This document shows, piece after piece, positions 41,692 through 52,152 of a stretch of 64,000 bases of DNA; position 1 is the first letter of the stretch; each line of letters starts with the position of its first letter. Source of the DNA: Mesonia phycicola. Its GTDB lineage: Bacteria > Bacteroidota > Bacteroidia > Flavobacteriales > Flavobacteriaceae. Location: the NCBI RefSeq assembly GCF_900141885.1, contig NZ_FQYY01000004.1:249277-313276 (forward strand). The letters run 5' to 3'. The notes below the pieces were generated by a model. That model did no database searches. It saw nothing but the letters and a program-made list of their open reading frames with translations, and was not told where the DNA came from. Made by a program: the position numbers and the translations under genes.

Positions 41692-44538
41692 ATGAAAAAA
41701 ATTCTACTTATACTTTTACTATTACCCATAGCCGTATTTTCTCAAGGTGAAGCCAATTATTGGTATTTTGGTACAAATGCCGGAGTAAATTTTAACACCT
41801 CTCCTCCTACTTCTTTAAACGACGGACAATTAGATACTAGTGAAGGCTGCTCTTCAATTTCTGATGAAAGCGGAAATCTTTTGTTTTACACTGACGGAAG
41901 AACTGTGTGGAATAGAAATCATCAAATTATGAGTAATGCCAATTATTTTGGTAATACTGGTTTACTTGGTGACCCCTCTAGTACCTCTAGTGGTCTTATT
42001 GTACCTCATCCTACAGATAGTGATATATATTATGTTTTTACGGTAGATGAACCTCATCATGACAATGCAGATACTTATCCATCTCAAGGTCCTGGTACTT
42101 CTAATGGAGAATATACAGATCTACCCAACAGTAACGTCCCAGATGATGATGATGGTTATAATAACGGACTTAATTATTCTGTTGTAGATATGAGTCTTAA
42201 TGGTGGTTTAGGAGATGTTATTTCAACTGAAAAGAACATTCATTTAATAACTTACGATGAAACAGATAGTGAAGAAATAAAATATAAATGTTCAGAAAAA
42301 ATTACCGCGGTTAAGGGGAGCGATTGTAATTCTATTTGGGTACTTACTCATTTTATAGACAAATTCTACGCTTTTAAAATAGACGATACTGGTGTAAATA
42401 CTAATCCTATAATTTCTCAAACAGGACCTAGCATTCCTATTTCTTCTTATAGAAGAGCTGCTTTGGGATATATGAAAACATCTCCAGACGGGAAAAAAAT
42501 ACTAATAGCACATAACACAAAAACCTACAATCAACAAGGTAGTGACGACGCAGAAGATGGCGGTGTATATCTATATGATTTTAACGATGCCACAGGAAAC
42601 GTATCTAATAATTTACCTTTAGTTGAAAATGTAAATGCTTACGGTGTAGAATTTTCTATGGAAACCCAAAAAGCTTATGCTACGGTAACCAAAAACAACT
42701 CTGCATTCTTATACCAATGGGATTTGACTAGTGCAGACATCCCTAACTCTATACAAAGTATAAGTGGAGTAAGTGGCTCTTCTGCAACAGCTTTACAGTT
42801 AGCCCCAAATGGTAAAATCTACAAACCTGTGATTTCAACAGCTAAATTAGCTGTCATTAATAATCCTGAGTTAGATGCTAGCCTGGTAGACTATACAGAA
42901 TCTACAATAGCTGGAGCTATAAACTTAGGTTCAAATAATGCTATTTTTGGTTTACCTCCTTTTATTCAATCTATATTTTCTTCTAGGGTAAATATTATAG
43001 ATCAAAATTCTGAAGAAATCATTACTAATTTAAGTCTTTGTGAAGGAGAGAGTTTTAACCTTTCTTATGCTAATAATTATACCAATGCAACTTATACCTG
43101 GTATAAGGATGGAGTTGAAATTACTACTGCAAATACCGAGTCTTTTACGGTCAATTATGACAGCTCTATTACTACTCCTTATACCCAATCTTATAAATTA
43201 GAAATAGATATTAATGATGGGTCTTGCCCATTAATTGGCTTAGCAAACATTACTTACAATCCTTTTCCTGAAATTAGTGATATTTCTTTTAATCAATGTA
43301 ATTATACTAGTAACGATACTTCAATTTTTGATTTAACTAATATTGAATTAACCGCTTCAGAAACTGGTTTATCCTTCCAATATTACGAGAATCTACAAGA
43401 TGCAGAAAATGAAATAAATAGTATTGACAATCCTTCTTATTATTATAATAAAAGCAATCCACAAATAGTAATTGCTAAAGTTTCTAGTGAATTTTGCAGT
43501 TCTTATGCTGAAATTTCTCTTACTATTAGTAATAAGACAATAACTGCACCTATAGAAATTAATACTTGTTCTATTAATGATACCGGATTTGAAAGTTTTG
43601 ATTTAAATGAAGCACTTGATCAAATTAACGCTCTAAATTCTCTTTACAATGTTAGTTTTTATTCTTCTGAAGAAGATGCTATTCTTATGGAAAATGCTAT
43701 CAATAATATTAGTAATTACCAAAACACAACTAGCTTTCAACAAACCATATATGCTAGAGTAGAAAACGGAAGCTTATGTGAAGATATAATTCCTATTATA
43801 TTGACTGTAGAAGATCCTATAATTTTATCGGAAGATGAAACCATTATTTATTGTTTAGAAGATTATCCTGATGAAATAGAATTAGACACTGGTATACCTA
43901 CAAATCAAATAAATGATTTTACGTATTATTGGGAGCCTACAGGAGAAACCACTCCAACTATTTCTACCAATGTTATTGGTAACTATTCTGTTACTGTAAC
44001 AAATATAGAAACAGGTTGCGAAAAAATTAGATTAATAGATTTAGAAGCTTCTAATAGGGCAGCGTTTACCACAGAATTAGATGGACTTATTGGAGAAAAT
44101 AAAGTTTCTATAATTCTAGACGAAAGTAGCATTGGTGTTTATGAATACTCATTAGATAATCAATTTTTTAATTATCAAGATGAAAATTATTTTATAAACC
44201 TTACCCCTGGCTCCCATACTATCTACGTAAGAGATATTAATGGATGTGGAATTACCAGCAAAGAAATACTTGTACTTGGCGTTATGAGGTTTTTTACACC
44301 TAATAATGATGGTATTAATGATACTTGGCATTTATTAGGTAGAGACGCTACTAATACAGACGGTATAGAAATTTATATTTTTGATAGGTTTGGAAAATTA
44401 ATAACATCTATAGACCCTGACGGAAAAGGCTGGGATGGAACCTATAATGGTAAAAATTTACCTTCTAACGATTATTGGTATCTGATAAAATTTAATAACG
44501 GAAAGGCATATAAAAATAATTTCACATTAAAACGATAG
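41692..44538 (+). CDS. Large secreted protein with T9SS type B C-terminal domain (1 of 3)
   Basis: The 948-residue protein starts with a signal peptide (KKILLILLLLPIAVFSQ). Residues about 20-430 look like a beta-propeller or YVTN-like domain (EANYWYFGTNAGVNF; DGRTVWNRNHQIM; LAPNGKIYKPV). About 440-860 are Ig-like, PKD-like repeats (WYKDGVEI; YYWEPTGETTPTIS). The last 85 residues are the gliding-motility-associated type B sorting domain: RFFTPNNDGINDTWHLLG, IYIFDRFGKLI, GWDGTYNGKNLPSNDYWYLI, ending FTLKR. The product should be exported through type IX secretion to the surface or medium. It is the first of three adjacent genes of this class; the last 130 residues closely match those of the third gene. 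Confidence 0.88.
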   Translation: MKKILLILLLLPIAVFSQGEANYWYFGTNAGVNFNTSPPTSLNDGQLDTSEGCSSISDESGNLLFYTDGRTVWNRNHQIMSNANYFGNTGLLGDPSSTSSGLIVPHPTDSDIYYVFTVDEPHHDNADTYPSQGPGTSNGEYTDLPNSNVPDDDDGYNNGLNYSVVDMSLNGGLGDVISTEKNIHLITYDETDSEEIKYKCSEKITAVKGSDCNSIWVLTHFIDKFYAFKIDDTGVNTNPIISQTGPSIPISSYRRAALGYMKTSPDGKKILIAHNTKTYNQQGSDDAEDGGVYLYDFNDATGNVSNNLPLVENVNAYGVEFSMETQKAYATVTKNNSAFLYQWDLTSADIPNSIQSISGVSGSSATALQLAPNGKIYKPVISTAKLAVINNPELDASLVDYTESTIAGAINLGSNNAIFGLPPFIQSIFSSRVNIIDQNSEEIITNLSLCEGESFNLSYANNYTNATYTWYKDGVEITTANTESFTVNYDSSITTPYTQSYKLEIDINDGSCPLIGLANITYNPFPEISDISFNQCNYTSNDTSIFDLTNIELTASETGLSFQYYENLQDAENEINSIDNPSYYYNKSNPQIVIAKVSSEFCSSYAEISLTISNKTITAPIEINTCSINDTGFESFDLNEALDQINALNSLYNVSFYSSEEDAILMENAINNISNYQNTTSFQQTIYARVENGSLCEDIIPIILTVEDPIILSEDETIIYCLEDYPDEIELDTGIPTNQINDFTYYWEPTGETTPTISTNVIGNYSVTVTNIETGCEKIRLIDLEASNRAAFTTELDGLIGENKVSIILDESSIGVYEYSLDNQFFNYQDENYFINLTPGSHTIYVRDINGCGITSKEILVLGVMRFFTPNNDGINDTWHLLGRDATNTDGIEIYIFDRFGKLITSIDPDGKGWDGTYNGKNLPSNDYWYLIKFNNGKAYKNNFTLKR

Positions 44539-44581
44539 TTTTCATAAAATAACTATATTTACTACTAAATATTAGTTATTT

Positions 44582-46993
44582 ATGAAACAATTCTATTTTA
44601 TTTTAATATTTTTAATTCCATTATCTGTAATCTCACAAAAAATTTCGTTGTACGATCAATTTAATGGTAGGTATGATTATGTTGGTATAGGTAACACATT
44701 AAACACAGAAGAAAATAACAATCCTACGTCCCCATGTAGTATCAACACCTCATCGTCTGCTACATTAAACCTAAATACTTCTCAAACAATAAAAGCAGCT
44801 TATCTATATTGGGCTGGTTCTGGTACAGGAGATTTAAATGTAACTCTCAACAATCAAAACCTAACTGCCGATAGAAATTTTATAGTAAATTTAAATAACT
44901 TAGATTTTTTTGCTGCTTTTAAAGATGTAACTACAATTTTACAAGCTACAGGTAATGGCACTTATACCTTGTCTAATTTAGATTTAAATAGTGTTATCAC
45001 CAACAATTCTGCATATTGTAATACTGCAACTAATTTCGGAGGTTGGTCTATAATAATTGTTTATGAAGACCCTAGCCTACCCTTAAATCAACTTAGTATT
45101 TATGATGGATTAGAAGGTGTTTCTAGTAGCAATCTTAATTTAAATATTAATCTTACAAATATAAACGTCATTGATAATATTGGAGCTAAAATTGGATTTT
45201 TAGCTTGGGAGGGTGACCAATCTTTATATTATGGAGAAGACTTATTAGTAAACGGGAACTTAATTTCTAATCCGCCCTTAAATCCATTAGGTAATGCTTT
45301 TAATGGTACAAATAGCTTTACAAATTCTAGTACTAGCTACAATATGGATTTAGATGTTTACAATGTAGAAAATAATATCAATATTGGAGACACCACTGCC
45401 AACATTCAACTTACTACTGGTGATTTAGATGAAAACGGAATTTTTAGAGCAGATTTAATTATTATTAATAACATAGTAACTGTATTTAACAGTGTTCTAC
45501 CAGATCCTGCTCCTGTAATAGATTTAGTAGATGTATTTTGTGAATCTAGAGATATTGAAGTAAACTATACTGTTACTAATATCAACTGTACAGATGAACT
45601 TCCTGCAAATACAGTAATTTTATTTTATGCAGATAATTTACTTGTAGGGCAAACTAACACAAATAACATAATTGCTATTGGTGGTTCAGAATCTGGACAA
45701 ATTACCTTAAGTATCCCTGCTTCTATTGCAAATACTTTTACATTATCTATGGTAGTAAACGATGATGGAAATGGAAATACTATTATTCAAGAAATTAATC
45801 CAGATAATAACGAAACAAATACACAAGTACAATTAATTAATCCTGTAGCTGCTGTTACTCCTTTAGATTTTGAAGAGTGTGACGATGCAAGTAACGACGG
45901 AATATCTAGTTTTGATTTTAGCTCCAACACCTCTTTAGTAATAGGCTCTCAAACAGATGTTTCTGTAAGTTATTATGAATTACTTAGTGATGCTGAAAAT
46001 GCAATAAACCCCATTACAAATACTAACAATTACCAAAATATTACCAATCCACAAGAAATTTTTATCAGAATAGAATCTACAAAAGATAGTGACTGCTATA
46101 TCACCACTTCGTTTTTCTTAACAATACACTACTTACCTGTAATTGGAGACCCAGAAGATTTAATTTTATGTGATGATTTTAGTAATGATGAAATAGCTAC
46201 ATTTAATTTAAATGATAACGATATTTTATTAGAAAATAATCAGCCAAACAGTGCATTAACTTATCATCTAACTCAAAATGATGCAGATATAAATCAAAAT
46301 AACATTACTAACTTATCTGCTTTTGAAAATACCACTAACCCACAAACCATTTATGCAAGATTAGAAAATGAAGATCACCCAGAATGTTATACTACTGCTT
46401 CATTTTTATTAATTATAAATGCCATAGAAAATTTAGAAATTCCTGAAACAATTATTAATTGTGATGAAGGTTTTAACTTAGCAAGTTTTGACTTAACAGA
46501 AATAGAAGAGTTTATCCCCTTAACCAATTCAGAAGTTATAGAAAACTATTATGTAACAGCTACAGATGCTAGTTTTTTAAACAATCCTATTACAAATCCC
46601 ATTAACTATTATTCAGTAAGTGATCCTCAACAAATTTTTGTTAGAGTAGAAGAGCAAGATGCTTGTTATAAAATCTATAGTTTTAATATAGGCGTAGAAA
46701 ACTGTCCGCCATTTATACCAGAAGGTTTTTCACCAAACGATGATACAGTAAATGATACTTTTCATATAAGCGGATTGTATAATATTTTTGAAAAATTTCA
46801 GCTAAAAATTTACAATCGTTACGGTAACCTTATTTATGAAGGTAACAATAATACCCCTGAGTGGGATGGTAAAAGTACTAGAGGTTTAACCAATGAAGGG
46901 AAGCAATTACCTACAGGTACATACTACTACATATTAGATTTAAAAGATTCTAATTACCAAGTTTATAAAAGTTGGGTATATCTTAACCGATAA
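44582..46993 (+). CDS. Large secreted protein with T9SS type B C-terminal domain (2 of 3)
   Basis: An 803-residue protein with signal peptide KQFYFILIFLIPLSVISQ. The N-terminal 250 residues form a domain with IKAAYLYWAGSGTGDLNVTLNNQ and WSIIIVYEDPSLPLNQLSIYDGLEG, which recalls the DUF3344-like and choice-of-anchor surface modules. Repeats of the form FEECDDASNDGISSFDFSSNT and LILCDDFSNDEIATFNLND follow (about 440-700). The type B sorting domain closes the protein: IPEGFSPNDDTVNDTFHISG, LKIYNRYGNLIYEG, WDGKSTRG, TYYYILDL and a final LNR. Its sorting domain differs from those of genes 1 and 3, so it is not a recent copy of them. Confidence 0.87.
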   Translation: MKQFYFILIFLIPLSVISQKISLYDQFNGRYDYVGIGNTLNTEENNNPTSPCSINTSSSATLNLNTSQTIKAAYLYWAGSGTGDLNVTLNNQNLTADRNFIVNLNNLDFFAAFKDVTTILQATGNGTYTLSNLDLNSVITNNSAYCNTATNFGGWSIIIVYEDPSLPLNQLSIYDGLEGVSSSNLNLNINLTNINVIDNIGAKIGFLAWEGDQSLYYGEDLLVNGNLISNPPLNPLGNAFNGTNSFTNSSTSYNMDLDVYNVENNINIGDTTANIQLTTGDLDENGIFRADLIIINNIVTVFNSVLPDPAPVIDLVDVFCESRDIEVNYTVTNINCTDELPANTVILFYADNLLVGQTNTNNIIAIGGSESGQITLSIPASIANTFTLSMVVNDDGNGNTIIQEINPDNNETNTQVQLINPVAAVTPLDFEECDDASNDGISSFDFSSNTSLVIGSQTDVSVSYYELLSDAENAINPITNTNNYQNITNPQEIFIRIESTKDSDCYITTSFFLTIHYLPVIGDPEDLILCDDFSNDEIATFNLNDNDILLENNQPNSALTYHLTQNDADINQNNITNLSAFENTTNPQTIYARLENEDHPECYTTASFLLIINAIENLEIPETIINCDEGFNLASFDLTEIEEFIPLTNSEVIENYYVTATDASFLNNPITNPINYYSVSDPQQIFVRVEEQDACYKIYSFNIGVENCPPFIPEGFSPNDDTVNDTFHISGLYNIFEKFQLKIYNRYGNLIYEGNNNTPEWDGKSTRGLTNEGKQLPTGTYYYILDLKDSNYQVYKSWVYLNR

Positions 46994-47047
46994 ATTATGC
47001 TATAGTTAAATTATATACACAGTTAGAACTAATCTTTGAAAATTACC

Positions 47048-47055
47048 TAATTTTG
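47048..47055 (+). promoter_or_regulatory. -7 box (TAATTTTG) of the third T9SS type B gene
   Basis: A perfect TAnnTTTG match 17 nt before the TTG start at 47073. It suggests independent transcription of this gene within the tandem array. Confidence 0.5.
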
Positions 47056-47072
47056 CAATCCAAAATTTAGCT

Positions 47073-49412
47073 TTGAAAAGATTTTTATTTTTTGCATTTA
47101 CATTATTTAGTTTTACTGGGTTTAGCCAATATATCAAAGTAGATTCTAATAGTTATACCCCACAAGAATTAATTGAAGATATTTTAATTAATAGCGGTTG
47201 TATAGAAAATATATTGGTTACTAATTCTGTAAGCGGAAGTTTTAATACAGAAAAAAGTATTGGCTATTTTAATAAAAACAATAGCAATTTTCCTTTTGAA
47301 GACGGTGTGGTAATGAGTACCGGTAGGCTTTCTAATGTACCTGGGCCAAATAACAATCTGAGTGATGATGATGCAAATGGTTGGGGTGCAGACCAAGATT
47401 TAGAACAAGTTTTGGGTATAAGCAATACACTAAATGCAACTTCTATTGAGTTTGATTTTACTCCCAATGCAAATACCATTCAATTTCAATACATTTTTGC
47501 TTCAGAAGAATACCAAGAAGGAGATGATAGTACTTGCCAATACTCAGATGTATTTGGTTTTTTAATTAAACCTATAGGTGGCACCTACACCAACATTGCG
47601 GTAGTACCAGGCACAACAACTCCAGTAAAAGTCACCACAGTACACCCAGAAATACCTGGAGGCTGTGATGCAGAAAATGAACAATATTTTTCTTCTTTCA
47701 ACAATAACAATCACTCAATAAATTTTAACGGTCAAACCAAACCATTGGTAGCTCAAGCTTCTGTAAATGCAGGAAGTACCTATCATATAAAACTAGTAAT
47801 AGCAGACGATTATAACTACAGATACGATTCTGCTGTTTTTCTAGAAGGAAGCAGTTTTAATATTGGTGCAGATTTAGGAGATGATTTAACCGGAGAAAAC
47901 GCGCTTTGTGAGAATGAAACACATACACTTTCTGTAAGTGATAACGGTAATACACCTACAAATTATGAATGGTTTCTAGTTAATAACGATAATTCTGAGA
48001 CTTTACTTACTTCTGGAACCACAACTACAGATTACACTATTAACACCGCTGGTACATATAAAGTGGTGGTTACTTACGGAGCAAATTGCACTGCAGAAGA
48101 CAGTATTGAGGTAGAGTATTTTAGTTTTTCTAATTTAGTAGATGGTTTTTTATACGAGTGTGACACCAATAATGACGGATTAAGTATTTTTAATTTAAAT
48201 AATGCAAGTCAAGATTTAATTAATAACAATCCAAACTTTACAGTTACCAACTATTTTTTAACAGAAACAGAGGCATTATCCAACCAAAATCCTATTTCTA
48301 ACGCAGATAGTTTTTCTAATACCAATCCTAGTCAAAAAATTTATGCAAGAGTTGTTTCAATTTCTGGTTGTGTAACTACTGTAGGCCTAACATTAGAAAC
48401 CACTTATACCAGTTATACTGCAATAAGTCTGGTAAATTGTTACTCAATTGCAAACAGTTTTATCCCTTTTAATTTAGCTAATGCTTATTCTTTAATTGAA
48501 ACAGAAACCGGTTTAAGCTCTTTTTCGGTTACTTATTATGCTAATGAAGGTGATGCGTTAGCGGAAACAAATTCGCTTTCTAATAATATAGAAGTAAGTA
48601 TAGAAGATTTACCCCTTTCTGTTTTCGGAAAAATTGAAAACTCCGCTGGCTGCCAAGGTATTATAGAAGTAGTTTTACAAGGTATACAAGAACCTGAACT
48701 TAACCCTAGTTACCAAGCTCCATATCTTTGTGTAGAAGAAAACAATACAGTTACTATTGAAGCAGGACTTAAAGAAAGCAACTCTACATTTACTTTTGAA
48801 TGGAATACAGGTGAAACCACGCCTTCTATTAACGTAGATTCTTTAGGCACCTACCAGGTAAATATTACTAAAACTGAAGTTGTAAATGGAGAAGAATATA
48901 CTTGTTCTACAACAAATTCTATAGAAGTTTTTGGTTCAGAAAAAGCAAGTATATCTTATAAAATTGAAGGTACTTTTGATGATTATACGTTAATTATTTC
49001 TGCAGAAGGTGATGGTGACTACATATATTCTTTAGACAATCAATTTAACAACTACCAAGAATCTCCTATTTTTAGTGTAGAAGCAGGTTCTCACATAATT
49101 TATGTAAAAGATATAAATGGCTGCGGTATTGCTATGAAAGAAATTATAGTATTAGGCTACCCAAAGTTTTTTACACCAAACCAAGATGGAATTAATGATA
49201 CTTGGAGACTAATAGGTACTAACAACCTAAACAAACAGATTAAAGCGGTATATATTTTTGATAGATTTGGCAAATTATTAAAAAGTATTTCTTCTGTAGG
49301 TTATTGGGACGGAACCTTTCACGGTAAACAAATGCCATCTTCAGAATATTGGTTTTTAGTAACTTTTAAAGATGCCGAAGATTTTAAGGGACATTTCACA
49401 TTAAAGAGATAG
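47073..49412 (+). CDS. Secreted choice-of-anchor L protein with T9SS type B C-terminal domain (3 of 3)
   Basis: A 779-residue protein read from TTG at 47073, giving signal peptide KRFLFFAFTLFSFTGFSQ. Residues about 30-250 are a choice-of-anchor L domain: LIEDILINSGCIENI, NFPFEDGVVMSTGRLSNVPGPN, IQFQYIFASEEYQE and YSDVFGFLI. Ig/PKD-like repeats with CDTNNDGLSIFNLNN follow. The C-terminal domain reads KFFTPNQDGINDTWRLIG, VYIFDRFGKLLKS, WDGTFHGKQMPSSEYWFL and ends FTLKR. Together with the preceding SLDNQFNNYQ...HIIYVKDINGCGI segment this matches gene 1 closely, showing duplication or recombination of the 3-prime end. uvrB starts 20 bp downstream. Confidence 0.88.
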   Translation: MKRFLFFAFTLFSFTGFSQYIKVDSNSYTPQELIEDILINSGCIENILVTNSVSGSFNTEKSIGYFNKNNSNFPFEDGVVMSTGRLSNVPGPNNNLSDDDANGWGADQDLEQVLGISNTLNATSIEFDFTPNANTIQFQYIFASEEYQEGDDSTCQYSDVFGFLIKPIGGTYTNIAVVPGTTTPVKVTTVHPEIPGGCDAENEQYFSSFNNNNHSINFNGQTKPLVAQASVNAGSTYHIKLVIADDYNYRYDSAVFLEGSSFNIGADLGDDLTGENALCENETHTLSVSDNGNTPTNYEWFLVNNDNSETLLTSGTTTTDYTINTAGTYKVVVTYGANCTAEDSIEVEYFSFSNLVDGFLYECDTNNDGLSIFNLNNASQDLINNNPNFTVTNYFLTETEALSNQNPISNADSFSNTNPSQKIYARVVSISGCVTTVGLTLETTYTSYTAISLVNCYSIANSFIPFNLANAYSLIETETGLSSFSVTYYANEGDALAETNSLSNNIEVSIEDLPLSVFGKIENSAGCQGIIEVVLQGIQEPELNPSYQAPYLCVEENNTVTIEAGLKESNSTFTFEWNTGETTPSINVDSLGTYQVNITKTEVVNGEEYTCSTTNSIEVFGSEKASISYKIEGTFDDYTLIISAEGDGDYIYSLDNQFNNYQESPIFSVEAGSHIIYVKDINGCGIAMKEIIVLGYPKFFTPNQDGINDTWRLIGTNNLNKQIKAVYIFDRFGKLLKSISSVGYWDGTFHGKQMPSSEYWFLVTFKDAEDFKGHFTLKR

Positions 49413-49432
49413 CAAATTGTTATTTTTAGAGT

Positions 49433-51442
49433 ATGAAATTTAAACTTAAATCGGCGTTTCAACCAACTGGTGATCAACCCCAAGCTATAAAGCAATTAAC
49501 AGAAGGTATTCATCAAAACGAGAGATACCAAACTTTATTAGGTGTTACAGGTTCTGGTAAAACATTTACCATGGCCAATGTGGTAAAAAATGTAGAAAAA
49601 CCTACACTTGTTCTAGCACATAATAAAACACTAGCAGCACAATTATATAATGAATTTAAAGCATTTTTTCCAGAAAACGCGGTAGAGTATTTTGTGTCTT
49701 ATTACGACTATTATCAACCAGAAGCATATATACCTACTTCTGGTACATATATAGAAAAAGATTTATCTATTAACGAAGAAATAGAAAAGTTACGATTAAG
49801 CACTACCTCTTCCCTACTTTCAGGCAGACGAGATGTTTTAGTTGTAGCCTCTGTAAGTTGTCTTTATGGTATTGGTAACCCTGTAGAGTTTCAAAAAAAT
49901 GTCATTTCCATTCAAAAAGATATGGAAATTTCTAGAACCAAATTACTTCATAGGTTGGTACAGAGTTTATACTCTAGAACAGAAGCAGAATTTAATCGTG
50001 GTAATTTCAGAATTAAAGGTGATACCGTAGATATTTTTCCTGGTTATGCAGACGATGCTTTCCGAGTTCATTTTTTTGGAGATGAAATTGAAGAAATTGA
50101 AGCTTTTGATCCCTTAACTAATGAGATTTTTGAAAAATACGAGCGACTAAATATCTATCCAGCAAATATGTTTGTGACCTCTCCAGATGTTTTAAACAAT
50201 GCTATAAACGATATTACGCTAGATTTAGGTAAGCAAATTAACTACTTTAAAGATATTGGCAAGCCACTAGAAGCAAAACGCTTAGAAGAACGTACTAACT
50301 TTGATTTAGAAATGATTAAAGAGTTAGGGTATTGCTCTGGTATAGAAAACTATTCTCGTTATTTAGATGGCAGGCAACCAGGTACGCGTCCTTTCTGCTT
50401 GCTAGATTATTTCCCAGATGATTATTTAATGATTATTGATGAAAGTCACGTTACCATTCCGCAAGTTGGTGCTATGTATGGTGGTGACAGAAGCAGAAAA
50501 GAAAATTTGGTAGAATATGGTTTTCGTCTTCCGGCAGCAATGGATAATAGACCTTTAAAAGCTGAAGAATTTGAAGCCTTACAAAACCAAGTAGTATATG
50601 TTAGTGCTACACCTGCAGATTATGAGTTAGCAAAAACAGATGGTGTTTACGTAGAGCAGGTAATTAGACCTACTGGCCTGCTAGACCCGATTATAGAAGT
50701 TAGACCTAGCCTCAATCAAATAGATGATTTAATTGAAGAAATTCAAATTAGAGTAGAGAAAGACCAGCGTATTTTAGTAACTACTCTAACTAAGAGAATG
50801 GCAGAAGAACTCACCAAATATTTAAGCAGAATAGATATTAGGTGTAGATACATTCACAGTGATATAGATACTTTAGAGCGTGTAGAAATAATGCAAGATT
50901 TACGTAGAGGTATTTTTGATGTTTTAGTAGGAGTTAACTTACTAAGAGAAGGTTTAGATTTACCAGAAGTTTCTTTAGTAGCAATTTTAGATGCAGATAA
51001 AGAAGGTTTTTTAAGAAGCAATAGATCACTTACACAAACTATTGGGCGTGCGGCAAGACACTTAGAGGGAAAAGCTATTATGTATGCAGACAAGATTACT
51101 AAAAGTATGCAGCAAACCATTGATGAAACCGAGTATAGAAGACAAAAGCAAATAAATTATAATACTAAAAACAAGATAACTCCAACTGCATTAAACAAAT
51201 CTTTAGATGAAAACTCTCTTTACGGGAAAAAGACACAACCATATAAGTTTGAGCCTGCAGAAAATTTAAAAGCAGCAGAAGAAGAAGTTACTTATTTTAA
51301 TGAAAACCAATTAGAAGATAGAATTAGAAGCGTACGTAAAGAAATGGAAAAAGCTGCAAAAGAATTAGATTTTATGGCTGCAGCAAAATTTAGAGATGAA
51401 ATTAAAATGCTTCAAGAGAAACTAAAAAACAAAAAAGATTAA
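49433..51442 (+). CDS. uvrB: UvrABC excinuclease subunit B
   Basis: The 669-residue helicase-like subunit is delivered to damaged DNA by UvrA. It has Walker A GVTGSGKTFT at 37-46, the DNA-inserting beta-hairpin with YYDYYQPEAYIP near 93-104, the DESH-type Walker B (IIDESHVTIPQV), helicase motifs ILVTTLTKRMAEELTKYL and GVNLLREGLDLPEVSLVAILDADKEGFLRS, and a C-terminal UVR motif that binds UvrC at about 630-660. It lies only 20 bp behind a T9SS surface protein gene and only a weak TATTTTTA box is visible, so read-through from that gene is likely. A bidirectional terminator follows. Confidence 0.97.
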   Translation: MKFKLKSAFQPTGDQPQAIKQLTEGIHQNERYQTLLGVTGSGKTFTMANVVKNVEKPTLVLAHNKTLAAQLYNEFKAFFPENAVEYFVSYYDYYQPEAYIPTSGTYIEKDLSINEEIEKLRLSTTSSLLSGRRDVLVVASVSCLYGIGNPVEFQKNVISIQKDMEISRTKLLHRLVQSLYSRTEAEFNRGNFRIKGDTVDIFPGYADDAFRVHFFGDEIEEIEAFDPLTNEIFEKYERLNIYPANMFVTSPDVLNNAINDITLDLGKQINYFKDIGKPLEAKRLEERTNFDLEMIKELGYCSGIENYSRYLDGRQPGTRPFCLLDYFPDDYLMIIDESHVTIPQVGAMYGGDRSRKENLVEYGFRLPAAMDNRPLKAEEFEALQNQVVYVSATPADYELAKTDGVYVEQVIRPTGLLDPIIEVRPSLNQIDDLIEEIQIRVEKDQRILVTTLTKRMAEELTKYLSRIDIRCRYIHSDIDTLERVEIMQDLRRGIFDVLVGVNLLREGLDLPEVSLVAILDADKEGFLRSNRSLTQTIGRAARHLEGKAIMYADKITKSMQQTIDETEYRRQKQINYNTKNKITPTALNKSLDENSLYGKKTQPYKFEPAENLKAAEEEVTYFNENQLEDRIRSVRKEMEKAAKELDFMAAAKFRDEIKMLQEKLKNKKD

Positions 51443-51446
51443 ATTA

Positions 51447-51480
51447 AAAAAGGCTTGAGCAATAATACTCAAGCCTTTTT
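51447..51480. terminator. Bidirectional terminator between uvrB and hsp20
   Basis: A perfect 13 bp stem (51447-51459 with 51468-51480) with an 8-nt loop has A/T runs at both ends, so it can stop transcription of both converging genes. It begins 4 bp after the uvrB stop codon. Confidence 0.9.
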
Positions 51481-51506
51481 ACTTAACTAATCCAACCTTA
51501 CTATTA

Positions 51507-51959
51507 TTATGAAACCTCTATAAAGCGTTTAGCTTGCACTTTTGCTTCTTCTTTTTTTGGTAGGTTAATCAACAAAACTCCATTTTCATAAGAAGCATTA
51601 ATTTTAGAACTATCTACAGTTTCTGGTAAACTAAAAGCTCTTTTAAAGGTACTGTAGCTAAATTCTCTACGAGTAAATTTACCTGTTGCTTCCTCTTTTG
51701 TTTCTGTATTTTCTTTTTTAGCTTCAGAAGAAATTGTTAATACATCATTATTTAATTCTATATTAAAATCTTCTTTCTTTTTTCCTGGTGCAGCTACTTC
51801 AACTAAAAAATTATCTTCTGTTTCTTGAATATTAACTGCAGGGATACTTACTCCAATATTATTTACATTAGAAGTACCTCCTAACCAATCTGTTTTAAAC
51901 ATATCATCAAAAATAGATGGTAACCAATTTTCTGCTGGTGTTCTTTTAACTAAACTCAT
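51507..51959 (-). CDS. Small heat shock protein, Hsp20/alpha-crystallin family
   Basis: A 150-residue chaperone that holds unfolding proteins. The alpha-crystallin domain spans about 45-140: VSIPAVNIQETEDNFLVEVAAPGKKKEDFNIEL, then LTISSEAKKEN, the FTRREFSYSTFKRAFSLPE segment and the conserved ASYENGVLLINLPK (A-x-x-x-n-G-v-L). The C-terminal anchoring I/V-x-I/V motif is weak. It is a single gene with no CIRCE element (inverted repeat TTAGCACTC) visible in the 193 bp upstream. Confidence 0.94.
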   Translation of the reverse strand: MSLVKRTPAENWLPSIFDDMFKTDWLGGTSNVNNIGVSIPAVNIQETEDNFLVEVAAPGKKKEDFNIELNNDVLTISSEAKKENTETKEEATGKFTRREFSYSTFKRAFSLPETVDSSKINASYENGVLLINLPKKEEAKVQAKRFIEVS

Positions 51960-52152
51960 AATTATAATTTTTAATGTTTATATCAATTTTACGTTTAGCA
52001 ATTAGCAATATAAATACCAACTCTAAAAAAGCGTCTTTTTGTCAGTTTTACATATTAAAAACAAGACATAAAGTCAGTTTATTTGTTTAAACTTATGTTA
52101 AGCTAGGTTTAATAGTCACTTAAAGAATTAAATTAGTAGCAGAAATCATTTT

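Noticed and set aside
51960-52152. CIRCE-type heat shock operator upstream of hsp20
   Set aside because: The TTAGCAATTAGCAATA stretch near 51996 contains direct, not inverted, repeats and does not match the CIRCE sequence.
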